Below, piece after piece: positions 13,407-21,270 of a stretch of DNA of 29,846 nt. Source of the stretch: a virus; the IMG/VR virus record IMGVR_UViG_3300029309_000233, positions 1-29,846 of that record. One strand, written 5' to 3'. The number at the start of each line of letters is the position of its first letter. Within the stretch, counting starts at the first letter, position 1. Made by a program: the position numbers and the translations under genes. A model generated the notes under the pieces. It did not search any database, was not told the origin of the DNA, and was given only the letters and a program-made list of their open reading frames with translations.

Positions 13407-15650
13407 TTAGTATGCCCCTGACCCTATTCTACGTGGGGTCATTCGTGCTACTGCACGTGTGTATCTATCAAAATGTTTGAACGGTTGAATGATGATGGGT
13501 GCACCCATCTGCCCAGTCTGATTCTGCAAACGTCTGACACCCTCTGCACCACCTAGTGATGATACTGTAGACCTGTCTAGGACTGCCTCACCACTTAATA
13601 GATTTGCCTGTACTACATCAGGTGCACTACTGGATGAACCAACCATGCCACCTACATCAAACTTTGGTGGTGACTGTGCCATGACTGCAGCAGTCTGTAG
13701 ACCTGATGCTGCTAGAACTGCTGCTATCGTTGCACCACGTGCCACAGGTGGCAGTGCAAGTGCCTGCGCTACTGCCTTTGCAGTGCTGAATGCAATGTCT
13801 GCTATAGCTGCAGTCTGATTCAGTTTGAACTCCTTCAGTTTCAGTTCCTGCACCTGCGCCTGAAAACCTTTTTCTATAGATGCTTTGTGTTCTGCAGCCT
13901 GTTGTGCAGTGATCACACCATCTTTGACCATTTTGTCTATTGCAGCCTGTTCATCATCAGCCCGTGTTCTAAACTGTTCTATCTGTTGTTCATGCGCTAC
14001 AGACATCAAATCTGACAGTGCAGTGATAACATTCACAAAGTTTGACCCAACGTCTGCTACACGGTTGATTGCATCCTGTTGACTACGTATGATGTCATCC
14101 TGTGCATCCTTTTCTGCCTTTGCACGTTTGTCTATGTCCTCTAGTCTTTTCTTTTCTATCTCTGCATTCAGTGCTTCTATTTCTTTTAGTTCCTGCAGCC
14201 TGTTCTGTGCCCCTGTTTCTTCTAGGTTCTGCAGTTCATCAGTCAGCAACAGTAGTGCATTCTGTTCATCTACAGAAAGTTCACGTGCCTGTGCAGCATC
14301 TATCAGTGCATCTATTTCTGATTGTATACTGTTGATTTGTGAATCAATAGCCTGCCCCAGTTCTTTTATCTGCTGCACCTGTTTTTCATACTCTGGTGTC
14401 AGTCTGTCTGTCAGTTGATCTTCTAGTTCTACATTCTGCAGAATGACATCTGATACTGCTTCTGTGGTTTTGTTGATTACTGCCTGTACTTGTTTTGCAG
14501 CATCATTCAGGTTGTTCATTTCATCTGCTGCACGTTTTGTTGCATCTGCAGTCTGACCCATTTTTGCAGGGGCTACTGATGCAGCAGACAGACGTTCAAA
14601 CTTTGCTACCTCATCAGTAGCACGTGTGAATGTACTGCCTAGATTTGTGTAGGCTGCATCCAGTTCACGGGCATTGTCTTGCAGTATGACCTGTGCCCTG
14701 TCTACCTCACCTGTCATTGCTAAAAATGCAGCCTGTCCCAATATGAAAATGTTTTCAAATGACTGACCCACTACTGCCATGACATCTTTAGTGATAGACC
14801 CTAGAAATATGACTGATTTGGTGGCAAACTCTATACCCATATTTAGACTGTTTTTACCTGCAACAGATTCAAATACTGACTGCATAGTACCCATTGCCAC
14901 CGTTCCAAACTCTGCCATTTTTCTCTGGAATGTTGCCATAGATGCCACAGCATCCTGTTCTACACTGACACCAAACTGTGTAGCCAGTTCTGTCATAGAC
15001 TCTAGATTTTCAAGTGCACCAGACTGAATCAGGGATGCACCACCAGACCTACCAAACAGTATCATAGCCTTTGCATTTCGTTCTGTGGTGTTTTCAAGTT
15101 GCCCCAGTGACTTCACTGCCTCATTGAATACCGTGTCTGCATCACGTAGGTTACCATCTGCATCTGCAACATCTACACCTAATGATTTGAATGCATCTGC
15201 AGTCAGTTTACTACCCATATTTGCAGAGTCCATAGCACTCTGAAACTTAATCAGACCACCCTCTAGATTTCCAAATGCTAGCCCAGAACCCTCTGCTGCT
15301 AGTCGTAGACCTGCAAGTGTGTCTACTGCTATCCCAGATTTTGCTGAAGCATCTACCAGTTCATTTGTCAGGTCTGCCATTTTCTGACCAAATGCTACTG
15401 CTGCTGCACCTGTTGCTGCTACTGCTGCACCCACTGCTGCAAATGATTTGCCCAGTTTCTTCATTTTTGCACTGATAGACCTACTGGTCTTTTCAGCAGA
15501 TTTATCCATTTTATCGAAGTTTTTACCCAGTTCCTTCGCAGCCTTTGATGCCTGTGCATCTGTGATATTGGGTATCTTTTTTAGATTATTTTCTAGGTTC
15601 TGTGTGGATGCCGTGAATGCTATATTCACAGATTTGTTAACGTCTGCCAT
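13407..15650 (-). CDS. Tail tape-measure protein
   Basis: 747 residues. After a basic N-terminus come a hydrophobic Ala/Gly segment (FAAVGAAVAATGAAAVAFG, about 70-88) and the family's usual region (LVDASAKSGIAVDTLAGLRL), then long coiled coil, about 370-600 (QELKEIEALNAEIEKKR; IDKRAKAEKDAQDDI). A second hydrophobic stretch (ARGATIAAVLAASGLQTAA) lies near 655-680. At the family's roughly 1.5 angstrom per residue the tail would be near 110 nm. AGAGGTGACAC stands directly before ATG 15650. It sets tail length and is probably ejected with DNA. The preceding chaperone pair supports the call. Confidence 0.9.
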   Translation of the reverse strand: MADVNKSVNIAFTASTQNLENNLKKIPNITDAQASKAAKELGKNFDKMDKSAEKTSRSISAKMKKLGKSFAAVGAAVAATGAAAVAFGQKMADLTNELVDASAKSGIAVDTLAGLRLAAEGSGLAFGNLEGGLIKFQSAMDSANMGSKLTADAFKSLGVDVADADGNLRDADTVFNEAVKSLGQLENTTERNAKAMILFGRSGGASLIQSGALENLESMTELATQFGVSVEQDAVASMATFQRKMAEFGTVAMGTMQSVFESVAGKNSLNMGIEFATKSVIFLGSITKDVMAVVGQSFENIFILGQAAFLAMTGEVDRAQVILQDNARELDAAYTNLGSTFTRATDEVAKFERLSAASVAPAKMGQTADATKRAADEMNNLNDAAKQVQAVINKTTEAVSDVILQNVELEDQLTDRLTPEYEKQVQQIKELGQAIDSQINSIQSEIDALIDAAQARELSVDEQNALLLLTDELQNLEETGAQNRLQELKEIEALNAEIEKKRLEDIDKRAKAEKDAQDDIIRSQQDAINRVADVGSNFVNVITALSDLMSVAHEQQIEQFRTRADDEQAAIDKMVKDGVITAQQAAEHKASIEKGFQAQVQELKLKEFKLNQTAAIADIAFSTAKAVAQALALPPVARGATIAAVLAASGLQTAAVMAQSPPKFDVGGMVGSSSSAPDVVQANLLSGEAVLDRSTVSSLGGAEGVRRLQNQTGQMGAPIIIQPFKHFDRYTRAVARMTPRRIGSGAY

Positions 15651-15753
15651 GTGTCACCTCTGATACACTACACCATATCACAATGCAGACTATACAGGTG
15701 AACAGACACCATGAATACAGACGTGCATTCAAATGTCTGACAACCTCTGTCAT
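15637..15753 (-). CDS. Tiny single-span membrane protein, 38 residues
   Basis: ATG 15753 overlaps the TGA of the HK97-gp10-like gene; AAGG lies nine bases upstream. The product MTEVVRHLNARLYSW is followed by a strong hydrophobic span (CLFTCIVCIVIWCSV) and a short basic end (THGRR). Its 3' end contains the ribosome-binding site and first codons of the tape measure, so translation of the two is tied. Several Cys residues lie in the span. Function unknown; it may be only a coupling peptide. Confidence 0.5.
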   Translation of the reverse strand: MTEVVRHLNARLYSWCLFTCIVCIVIWCSVSEVTHGRR

Positions 15754-16184
15754 TTTGATGCCTTGATACGTTTGACTGTGGCATCTGCAATCTGTTGCAG
15801 CACCTTCTGTACACTTTTCTGTGCAGGTGACCATAGAACTACATCTGCAAGCCGTTTGCCCTGTCTGATGTTTGTACTAGATTCCCTACCTACTCTGATT
15901 GCATAGGCATATGGTGCAGTGTTCTCTACAAATGCTTCTATGGTGTGAGGTGGTATGATTCTGATACCAGTTTTGTGCATGAACCTTGACCCCTGTGATT
16001 CACCATATTTAGGCTGACGTGTTAACCACTGTTTTTCACTGTCCTGTGCTAGTTTCTTTGTGGTGTCCTCTAGAACCTTTACTACAATAGAATCTGCAGA
16101 CCTGATGATGTCTAGGTACATGTCACGGTCTTTACCTTTGATTTCTATTGACCCTTTGCCTTTACCGTATCGCAGTGTCGTCAT
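15750..16184 (-). CDS. HK97 gp10-like head-tail/tail component
   Basis: 144 residues. The N-terminal half is basic and helical (DIIRSADSIVVKVLEDTTKK); the second half holds IRIIPPHTIEAFVENTAPYA and YAIRVGRESS, the pattern of HK97-gp10-like proteins (beta region with a conserved A-x-Y near V-N-x-x-Y). Such proteins act at the tail-head joint or in tail completion. ATG 16184 lies inside the end of the frameshifted chaperone frame, so it is coupled to it. Its place between tail chaperone and tape measure is not the commonest one for this family, which lowers certainty. Confidence 0.55.
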   Translation of the reverse strand: MTTLRYGKGKGSIEIKGKDRDMYLDIIRSADSIVVKVLEDTTKKLAQDSEKQWLTRQPKYGESQGSRFMHKTGIRIIPPHTIEAFVENTAPYAYAIRVGRESSTNIRQGKRLADVVLWSPAQKSVQKVLQQIADATVKRIKASK

Positions 16185-16395
16185 TTGCTTGTTTCCATTT
16201 TTTGATTCTGTCTAGTTTTGCCTGTGTATTCTTTGTGTCTGCATCCTTCTTTGATTCATGGCACATCATGTAGTCTACATACAAACGTGCCTGCAAATCA
16301 GAACCCAGATTTGAATACCAGTCTGGGTCACGTCCCCAGAACCTAGAAATAGCAAATGCATGCCTCTCTACATGTCCTGCTCTGGTGGTTCTATA
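16162..16395 (-). CDS. Frameshifted C-terminal part of the tail assembly chaperone (GT-type)
   Basis: This frame has no usable start: it opens just after a TGA in its own frame and encodes about 77 residues, including HAFAISRFWGRDPDWYS, LGSDLQARLYVDY, and a basic end (LDRIKKWKQANDDTAIR). Codon choice is typical of the phage. It lies -1 relative to the 16368-16727 gene, and the overlap where a shift can occur is short. Lambda gpG/gpGT-style tail chaperones use exactly this arrangement, with the fused form recruiting tube subunits to the tape measure. The fusion would be about 188 residues, spanning 16727 to 16162. Confidence 0.72.
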   Translation of the reverse strand, partial: YRTTRAGHVERHAFAISRFWGRDPDWYSNLGSDLQARLYVDYMMCHESKKDADTKNTQAKLDRIKKWKQANDDTAIR

Positions 16396-16727
16396 AAAAC
16401 TTCAGTTTCTGCAACCTCTACTGATGATGGTAGTGCCTGTGCCATGAGTGATATACACTGCATACCAGATTCTAGAATCTGACCTACTGGTACATCTGCA
16501 CCTAGTAAAACATCTAGACATTTTGACCCATAGTCTACTGTGTTTGTCACGTGTCTCTGTTTGGGCAAACGATGGTCAGATGCACAGAGACAAATGGCAA
16601 TGGCACACAGTCTACCAGTCACTGACCTGTTCTGGTCATCAGACCACTGTGATATGATGTCAAAACAGGTAGACAGTGATGGTATGGTGCATTCAAGGTC
16701 ACCAAATGTATTTAATGTTATTTTCAT
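16368..16727 (-). CDS. Tail assembly chaperone (G-type, unshifted product)
   Basis: 119 residues, ATG 16727 preceded by GGGGGT. The protein is mostly helical with a Cys-rich core (CFDIISQWSD; LCAIAICLCAS) and an acidic Pro-containing tail (VEVAETEVFIEPPEQDM). It lies between the tail tube gene and the tape-measure cluster, where G-type chaperones sit. A -1 shift at the T-run 16399-16395 would replace its last eight residues with the downstream domain. No sequence motif alone proves the family; synteny and the second frame do. Confidence 0.72.
   Translation of the reverse strand: MKITLNTFGDLECTIPSLSTCFDIISQWSDDQNRSVTGRLCAIAICLCASDHRLPKQRHVTNTVDYGSKCLDVLLGADVPVGQILESGMQCISLMAQALPSSVEVAETEVFIEPPEQDM
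16392..16401 (-). promoter_or_regulatory. Probable -1 programmed ribosomal frameshift site
   Basis: On the minus strand the codons GTT TTT ATA (16400-16392) give a run of five T. Slippage of the Phe tRNA by one base moves the ribosome into the 16162 frame. The window for shifting is bounded upstream by a TGA in the new frame and downstream by the TAG at 16370-16368. It is not a perfect tandem-slip heptamer. Confidence 0.5.
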
Positions 16728-16763
16728 GTTGACCCCCTTCAGTCAATGAAATGTTATGCAATG

Positions 16764-17261
16764 TTAGGTTTGTGCATATGCTACACCATCGTAGCATTCA
16801 CCACTGATTTCAATAGTGTTACCATCTGCAGATTCAGACAGGTTTGTCACTTCTAACAAACATTTAGAGTAGGTAGCCGTGTATGTTTTACCTGACCCCA
16901 CTGCACTGGTGTCACATTTGAACTCTACAGACTGCAGGAACTGTTCAAAACCATCGCCACCTGTTGATGACAGGGGTACTGCATTGTGAAAACCTCTATT
17001 GTAGATACGGTCTAGAAGGTTGTCACCTGTGGTGTCTGTAAGTGAACGCATGTGTACACTGAATGAAAATGTGATGACTGGGTCATCCCCTTTACGTAGA
17101 CCGACAATAGCACCTCTATCACGGATGACTACACGGTCTGCAAGTGGTTCTGATGAACTGAAGTCACCTACCTCAAATGATACTACATATGATGCTGCAG
17201 CATTGTCTGTGATTGTGATAGTACCGTCACGACGTGTACCGACTACTAAACTCTCTGCCAT
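16764..17261 (-). CDS. Major tail (tube) protein
   Basis: 165 residues, beta-rich: TITITDNAAASYVVSFEVGD at the N-terminus, then VITFSFSVHMRSLTDTTGD, and a C-terminus with alternating strands (TYTATYSKCLLEVTNL, NTIEISGECY). This is the usual composition and size of siphophage tube proteins. AGAGGT stands before ATG 17261. It lies between the tail terminator-like gene and the chaperone pair, the canonical order terminator, tube, chaperones, tape measure. It polymerises into the tube through which DNA passes. Confidence 0.78.
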   Translation of the reverse strand: MAESLVVGTRRDGTITITDNAAASYVVSFEVGDFSSSEPLADRVVIRDRGAIVGLRKGDDPVITFSFSVHMRSLTDTTGDNLLDRIYNRGFHNAVPLSSTGGDGFEQFLQSVEFKCDTSAVGSGKTYTATYSKCLLEVTNLSESADGNTIEISGECYDGVAYAQT

Positions 17262-17273
17262 GATAAACCTCTG

Positions 17274-17717
17274 TTATGTGAGTTGAATGTAATGTAAAAC
17301 TGAAAATGATAGTGTGAGCGTACACCATTCACCAGAGTCTGCTAGTTCATTGTCTAGACCTGTGAATCTGATTTGCAGACTGTCATGCAGTGGTGTACTT
17401 CTGTTTGTGATGATTTCTATGACCTGTTCTGCAGCGTCTAGTGCATTGTCATATGACTCTATCTGGTCTTTTGGTCTGATTCTGAATGCAAACCTGACTG
17501 ACATCTGTGTATCTGTCATGATACCATCTGACCTACGCTGCCTGTCATCCTCTCTACTGGTGACAGTACCCACACCCACACTGAAACGTTTGTGGGCTAT
17601 CGTATTTGGTGAACGTCCATACCCATCAAATGGGTTACGTGATTCATCAAAACCTGACAGGGTAGTGACTGCAGATGCAAACCTTTTTCTGATTGTTGAT
17701 AGAGATACTGCAGACAT
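17274..17717 (-). CDS. Tail terminator-like protein
   Basis: 147 residues. ATG 17717 follows the TAG of the upstream gene at once. The protein combines a helical N-terminus (TIRKRFASAVTTLSGF), a strand pair around MSVRFAFRIRP, a helix (ALDAAEQVIEIITNR) and closing strands (CTLTLSFSVLHYIQL): the alpha/beta pattern of tail-terminator proteins such as lambda gpU. These cap the tail tube and join it to the head. Position directly before the tube gene agrees. A minor capsid or tail-completion protein is the alternative. Confidence 0.62.
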   Translation of the reverse strand: MSAVSLSTIRKRFASAVTTLSGFDESRNPFDGYGRSPNTIAHKRFSVGVGTVTSREDDRQRRSDGIMTDTQMSVRFAFRIRPKDQIESYDNALDAAEQVIEIITNRSTPLHDSLQIRFTGLDNELADSGEWCTLTLSFSVLHYIQLT

Positions 17718-18473
17718 CTAGTACCGCCTGTACCATGTAGGTGGTGCAGATGTGTAGATCACACCCAGTGATGCACGTCTGTGGTTTTCATTGTCTGCCC
17801 TACCATCTTGATTCATGTCATAGGTAAACTTCAGACGTTTGAAATCGAACTCCATTTCTTTTCTGTGGGTACGGGCTAAATCAAGGTATCTACCTTCACC
17901 TAGACCACTACTATCCATGTCTTTGAAAATCAGATAGAAGGTCAGATTTTTATGCGCTGCACGTAGTGACTGGGGTGACATAATCAAGTATTCAATGTTA
18001 CCCAAATCACGGATACGTTGAATGAGTTGTACCCATGCTTCATCGATATAGGTTTGATATGAACTGCCTAGACTACTGGGTCTGATTGTTGACAGGTCAC
18101 TGTACTCTGCTTCTAAATCTAAATCACTGATGACAGGATACAGGGCAGACAAACAGATAGCACTGGGTTTTTTGAATGTGTGGGTGACCCCATCTATAAT
18201 CAGTTCCCAGAACTGCATGTACCCATCTGACAAACGTAGGGTAGTAGGCAGTTCTGCAGGACTGATAGAGTAGGTAGCAACATTTGCAACCACAGACACA
18301 GCAGTACGGGCTATGACATCATTGCCCTCTGGGTCTACCAGTTTGAAATAGGCAGAGGTAGGTGACTGCAGTGCATTGTCTCTATAGACAGGTAGGTCTA
18401 CAGTGCATGCTCTGTTTCGTTCCAGTACCTCATGTATTCTGATTCTGGGGCTGTATAGACGTTCTGTACCCAC
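17718..18473 (-). CDS. Head-tail region structural protein, 251 residues
   Basis: Starts with GTG 18473, which carries the genome's standard signal one base changed (AGGTGACACGTG instead of AGGTGACACATG). An N-terminal beta part (about 20-110, e.g. TVDLPVYRDNAL, YFKLVDPEGN) resembles an Ig-like or fibre-binding fold; the C-terminal half is helical (YIDEAWVQLIQRIRDLGN; KEMEFDFKRLKFTYD) as in head-tail adaptor proteins. It lies where connector/adaptor genes are expected, between capsid-linked genes and the tail terminator. I do not recognise a named family. Confidence 0.55.
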   Translation of the reverse strand: MGTERLYSPRIRIHEVLERNRACTVDLPVYRDNALQSPTSAYFKLVDPEGNDVIARTAVSVVANVATYSISPAELPTTLRLSDGYMQFWELIIDGVTHTFKKPSAICLSALYPVISDLDLEAEYSDLSTIRPSSLGSSYQTYIDEAWVQLIQRIRDLGNIEYLIMSPQSLRAAHKNLTFYLIFKDMDSSGLGEGRYLDLARTHRKEMEFDFKRLKFTYDMNQDGRADNENHRRASLGVIYTSAPPTWYRRY

Positions 18474-18483
18474 GTGTCACCTG

Positions 18484-18816
18484 TTATTTGTTATCTACAT
18501 TCAAAATCAAATACCATGCAGATGCATCACTGACTAACATGGCAAATTCATTTGGTGCTAGGTTCACCTGTTCTACTGCTTGATTGTTTTGTACACTCAG
18601 ATTATTTGTATTACCTACATTCACAATGCAGTAGACACGTCCATCCTTTTCTGCAGGTAGTATGACATTTTCATCACTACCACCACAGTCAATCACTTGA
18701 AACAATGAATCTTTATCTGTCAATGTAATACCATCAGAAATAGTACGAATCTCTACACCACCTGCTAGCAATAGTGGACGTGGGATTTTGAAAAATGGTT
18801 TACCGTTGTATGCCAT
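18484..18816 (-). CDS. Small beta-rich structural protein, 110 residues
   Basis: AGAGGTGACAC abuts ATG 18816. The sequence is nearly all strand and turn: GGVEIRTISDGITLTDKDS, then NVILPAEKDGRVYCIVNVG, NLSVQNNQAVEQVNLAP and a C-terminal AWYLILNV. This ladder is common in phage fibre heads and capsid decoration proteins (a value-or-blank, NxV/NLxV pattern). No charge clusters, membrane span or enzyme motif. Lying among head and connector genes, it is probably a virion surface protein. Confidence 0.55.
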   Translation of the reverse strand: MAYNGKPFFKIPRPLLLAGGVEIRTISDGITLTDKDSLFQVIDCGGSDENVILPAEKDGRVYCIVNVGNTNNLSVQNNQAVEQVNLAPNEFAMLVSDASAWYLILNVDNK

Positions 18817-18838
18817 GTGTCACCTCTAGTGTGTTTTG

Positions 18839-18979
18839 TTATTTTGACCTATTGTCAATGCGTTGTGCACGTTTGACAACCTCTGCACGTACTGCTTCAC
18901 GTGATACATTGTGACCAGACTGTTTTTCCTGTTTGTATAGTCGTTCTGTCACTCTGTCTACCTGTTCTTTACTAGGCAT
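18839..18979 (-). CDS. Small helical basic protein, 46 residues
   Basis: ATG 18979 is chosen because AGAGGTGAACAG lies directly before it; the open frame extends to 19060 only inside the preceding gene. The product begins MPSKEQVDRVTERLYKQEK, is charged and helical throughout (REAVRAEVVKRAQRI) and ends DNRSK. The N-terminal pattern resembles other short phage proteins beginning MPSKxQ. Function unknown; its position in the head block suggests a minor virion or assembly protein. Confidence 0.55.
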   Translation of the reverse strand: MPSKEQVDRVTERLYKQEKQSGHNVSREAVRAEVVKRAQRIDNRSK

Positions 18980-18983
18980 CTGT

Positions 18984-19640
18984 TCACCTCTTTTTGCTTT
19001 GTGATTTGGTTGTCTTTGCTTTTGTTTCTGGTGGGTCATCATTGACTGCATGGATAGCATCGTATGCTGACTGCATTAGTTTTTTCATTTCATACAGTTC
19101 ATCCAGTTCTTTTTTGACCTCTGGTATGTGTTGGAACTTCAGTTTGCGGTCTATTTTACGGTCTAGTAAATGCTGTTTTGATAGAACTACCTCTACTTCA
19201 GGTGGGGCTATCACACCCATCTCTACCAGTGACAGTCTGAACTCATTGAATGCAGCAGTGTCTGTATTCCAGTATACCTTGTTACCTATCTGTTTGGGTA
19301 TGTCCCACTTCAGTCTGTAGTGGTATCCACCGTGCTTTGTTTCGTACCGTGCAATGTATCCGAACTCTCTATCAATGACAGTCTGCCCATTTTCCATCAG
19401 TTTCATTCTTGCTATCGTACTGTCTGCACCCTGTGGTGTACTCTCTACACCATTGACCCCTGCAATCTCATGTAACTGTCCAAACTGGGGCAACCATACC
19501 CACGTGTCACCCATCTGTGTCAGTTCCCATGCAAATGGTGAATGCAATAGATAAAATGGGGCATTGGGCATCACGTTCAAAAGTGGTGCAGTTTCCTGTC
19601 TAGTGCCTGTCCATGATGTAGGTGTAAATGTTGTACTCAT
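18984..19640 (-). CDS. Hypothetical protein in the capsid cluster, 218 residues
   Basis: ATG 19640 follows an AAGGGA. The N-terminal half is Trp/Tyr-rich (FAWELTQMGDTWVWLPQFG, YIARYETKHGGYHYRLKW), the C-terminal quarter is a charged helix (EVKKELDELYEMKKLMQSA) ending in a basic tail (KAKTTKSQSKKR). No known motif recognised. It lies immediately downstream of the major capsid gene behind a strong RNA structure, so it is made from read-through or its own start at lower level. A head-associated or head-completion role is likely from context only. Confidence 0.6.
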   Translation of the reverse strand: MSTTFTPTSWTGTRQETAPLLNVMPNAPFYLLHSPFAWELTQMGDTWVWLPQFGQLHEIAGVNGVESTPQGADSTIARMKLMENGQTVIDREFGYIARYETKHGGYHYRLKWDIPKQIGNKVYWNTDTAAFNEFRLSLVEMGVIAPPEVEVVLSKQHLLDRKIDRKLKFQHIPEVKKELDELYEMKKLMQSAYDAIHAVNDDPPETKAKTTKSQSKKR

Positions 19641-19690
19641 AACTTTTTCCCTTTGTATGAATGTTGTTTGTGTTTTGTGTGACTACACAC

Positions 19691-19750
19691 CATGACCCCG
19701 TAGGGTCATGGGTGCAGGGTACAAAGGGATTAAGACCCAAAGCACCCATG
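19691..19750 (-). terminator. Paired hairpins downstream of the major capsid gene
   Basis: CATGACCC (19691-19698) pairs with GGGTCATG (19703-19710) around four bases; CATGGGTGC (19707-19715) pairs with GCACCCATG (19742-19750) around 26 bases. The two stems share bases 19707-19710, so they are mutually exclusive. No T-run follows directly on the minus strand. The likely effect is partial termination or mRNA 3'-end protection that raises capsid over downstream products. Confidence 0.5.
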
Positions 19751-19757
19751 AAACCTT

Positions 19758-20669
19758 TTAGGCATCAGTCACGATTTTGACGATACGTGCATCCTCTGTC
19801 AGAGCAGCCCCACAGTAAAGATGACCCATTACCTCTGTCAATGCAGACGACTCATCTCTTTGGAACGCGACTACAACAGGTGTACCTGCAGGTCGGATCT
19901 CAACACCTGCACCTGCTAGTGGTCGTGGTGTACCTACTGCATAGGCTACTGCACCACGTGACATCATTGCACCGATTTTGTTCCCAGTTGCTTCTGTGAC
20001 GTATGATGATTTAAAAATCTCTACACCACCAAAACGACCTGCAAAACCTTGCCCTTTAGCCTCTAGCATATCTTCAGTAGCAGGACTGAATGCTAGTGCA
20101 TTGTTTGATTCACTACGCAATGAATCACGAAGGTCTGAAAGTTGTTGTGGGTGCAATACACAGTAGAACTGCCCATCATTGTTTTCTGACTCTAACTGGA
20201 ACATAGCATCATAGAAGTCATCTACAGACATGTCCACACCTGCAGTCCCTACACTGTTTGATGCACTTGAAAATGTTGCAGCGATGATAGCACTGATACG
20301 TGCTTCAGCAGACATTGCCATTTTAGCAGCGATACTGAACGGGTCAATGTCTAAACCCAGCCCCGTCATAGCGGCGAGATCAGTGATGTCGTAACGCAAA
20401 GCCGACCTGCCCACAGTGATGTCTGCAGTAGTTGGTGTCAATGTGGCAGCAGTTACATCTGCATTTTCAGCAGCAGCAGCAAATGGTGTAGCAGCACCCC
20501 AGTTTGCATATCGCATACGCATCACTTTTGAACCGATGCCTGCAACGTCACCTGCAAAAAGTAAAGCACCAGAATTACGAATAGAAGCAGTGTCTGCAAG
20601 AATAGCACGTACTTCATTTTCAATCATAGCAGCCAGTCGGAGGTTGCCCAAATCTGAGTAAGTAGTCAT
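19758..20669 (-). CDS. Major capsid protein
   Basis: 303 residues, in the usual range for a phage capsid subunit. N-terminal helix LRLAAMIENEVRAILAD, then beta segments with SKVMRMRYANWG, TADITVGRSALRYDITDLA, FYCVLHPQQLSDLRDSL (about 170-186) and GKVEIFKSS-like VEIFKSSYV. The segment VLHPQQLSDL and the closing GAVAYAVGTPRP are typical of HK97-fold coat proteins. AGGT lies nine bases before ATG 20669; a weak promoter-like TACTAT reads leftward at 20691-20686. It has more normal codon use than its neighbours, including a CpG-dense patch at 20335-20410. It forms the icosahedral shell around the scaffold encoded at 23234. Confidence 0.88.
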   Translation of the reverse strand: MTTYSDLGNLRLAAMIENEVRAILADTASIRNSGALLFAGDVAGIGSKVMRMRYANWGAATPFAAAAENADVTAATLTPTTADITVGRSALRYDITDLAAMTGLGLDIDPFSIAAKMAMSAEARISAIIAATFSSASNSVGTAGVDMSVDDFYDAMFQLESENNDGQFYCVLHPQQLSDLRDSLRSESNNALAFSPATEDMLEAKGQGFAGRFGGVEIFKSSYVTEATGNKIGAMMSRGAVAYAVGTPRPLAGAGVEIRPAGTPVVVAFQRDESSALTEVMGHLYCGAALTEDARIVKIVTDA

Positions 20670-20824
20670 TTTTTTATACCTGTGGATAGTATTTTTTAAT
20701 AGTGTGAATCTGTACGGACTATTGCACTGTTTACGGTTGTGAACCTATCCGATGTCTGACCAGCTCCATACTGCAGTGCAGTCATGTAGTCTGTGTGTAT
20801 TCTATCTCAAAATGTGTTAGTATT

Positions 20825-20833
20825 TGCTACAAT
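20825..20833 (+). promoter_or_regulatory. Extended -10 promoter of the rightward 20876 gene
   Basis: TGCTACAAT fits TGN plus a five-of-six -10 (TATAAT). No clear -35 is visible. A start near 20840 leaves about 35 bases of leader with AAAGGG before the ATG. The remaining gap 20670-20824 between the divergent genes shows no gene. Confidence 0.5.
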
Positions 20834-20875
20834 GACACATACTGTCATTCAAACCACACACAAAGGGTCACAAAC

Positions 20876-21211
20876 ATGTCTACCTACGACTACACAAACA
20901 CAAATGCCTACCCAAGAATAGAGACTGTAGAGAGTGTCACCACGTCTGCAGTACAAATCACACTACCACGTGACTGCACATCTGTCAGTTTTGGTTCTGT
21001 TGCTGCACTGCACTGGTCAAACACAGGTTCTGCAGGGGATTCTATGGGGTCTACTACATCAGGTGCAGACATCACTTCATATGCATTTGTCCCTGCTAAC
21101 AACATGTTTAATCTACCTATGGAACAGGGCAAACAGTCAAATAGAAATCTACTGGTAGTGACACAGTCTGGGACTGCAGACCTGCACATCTGTATCATCA
21201 AAACTAAATAA
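20876..21211 (+). CDS. Small beta-rich virion protein, 111 residues, on the opposite strand
   Basis: ATG 20876 is chosen for the AAAGGG upstream; the open frame begins earlier at 20795. The protein is strand-rich: TTSAVQITLPRDCTSVSFGS, ITSYAFVPANNMFNLPMEQ, NRNLLVVTQSGTADLHICII. This is the look of a decoration or fibre-head protein with one beta sandwich. It is the only clear rightward gene inside the structural half, wedged between the capsid and the fibre genes and having its own promoter, so it is expressed independently of the leftward operon. Family not recognised. Confidence 0.65.
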   Translation: MSTYDYTNTNAYPRIETVESVTTSAVQITLPRDCTSVSFGSVAALHWSNTGSAGDSMGSTTSGADITSYAFVPANNMFNLPMEQGKQSNRNLLVVTQSGTADLHICIIKTK

Positions 21212-21212
21212 A

Positions 21213-21249
21213 AGAACCCCTACGTGATGGGGATACACATAGGGGTTCT
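21213..21249. terminator. Terminator between converging genes
   Basis: AGAACCCCTA (21213-21222) pairs perfectly with TAGGGGTTCT (21240-21249) over 10 bp. On the minus strand the stem is followed by a T-rich run (CTTTTATTTAGTTTT), so it should end leftward transcripts of the fibre gene; it also bounds the rightward gene. With this terminator, capsid transcription presumably starts anew at its own promoter. Confidence 0.65.
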
Positions 21250-21270
21250 AGGGTGTGAAGGATTGAGTGT

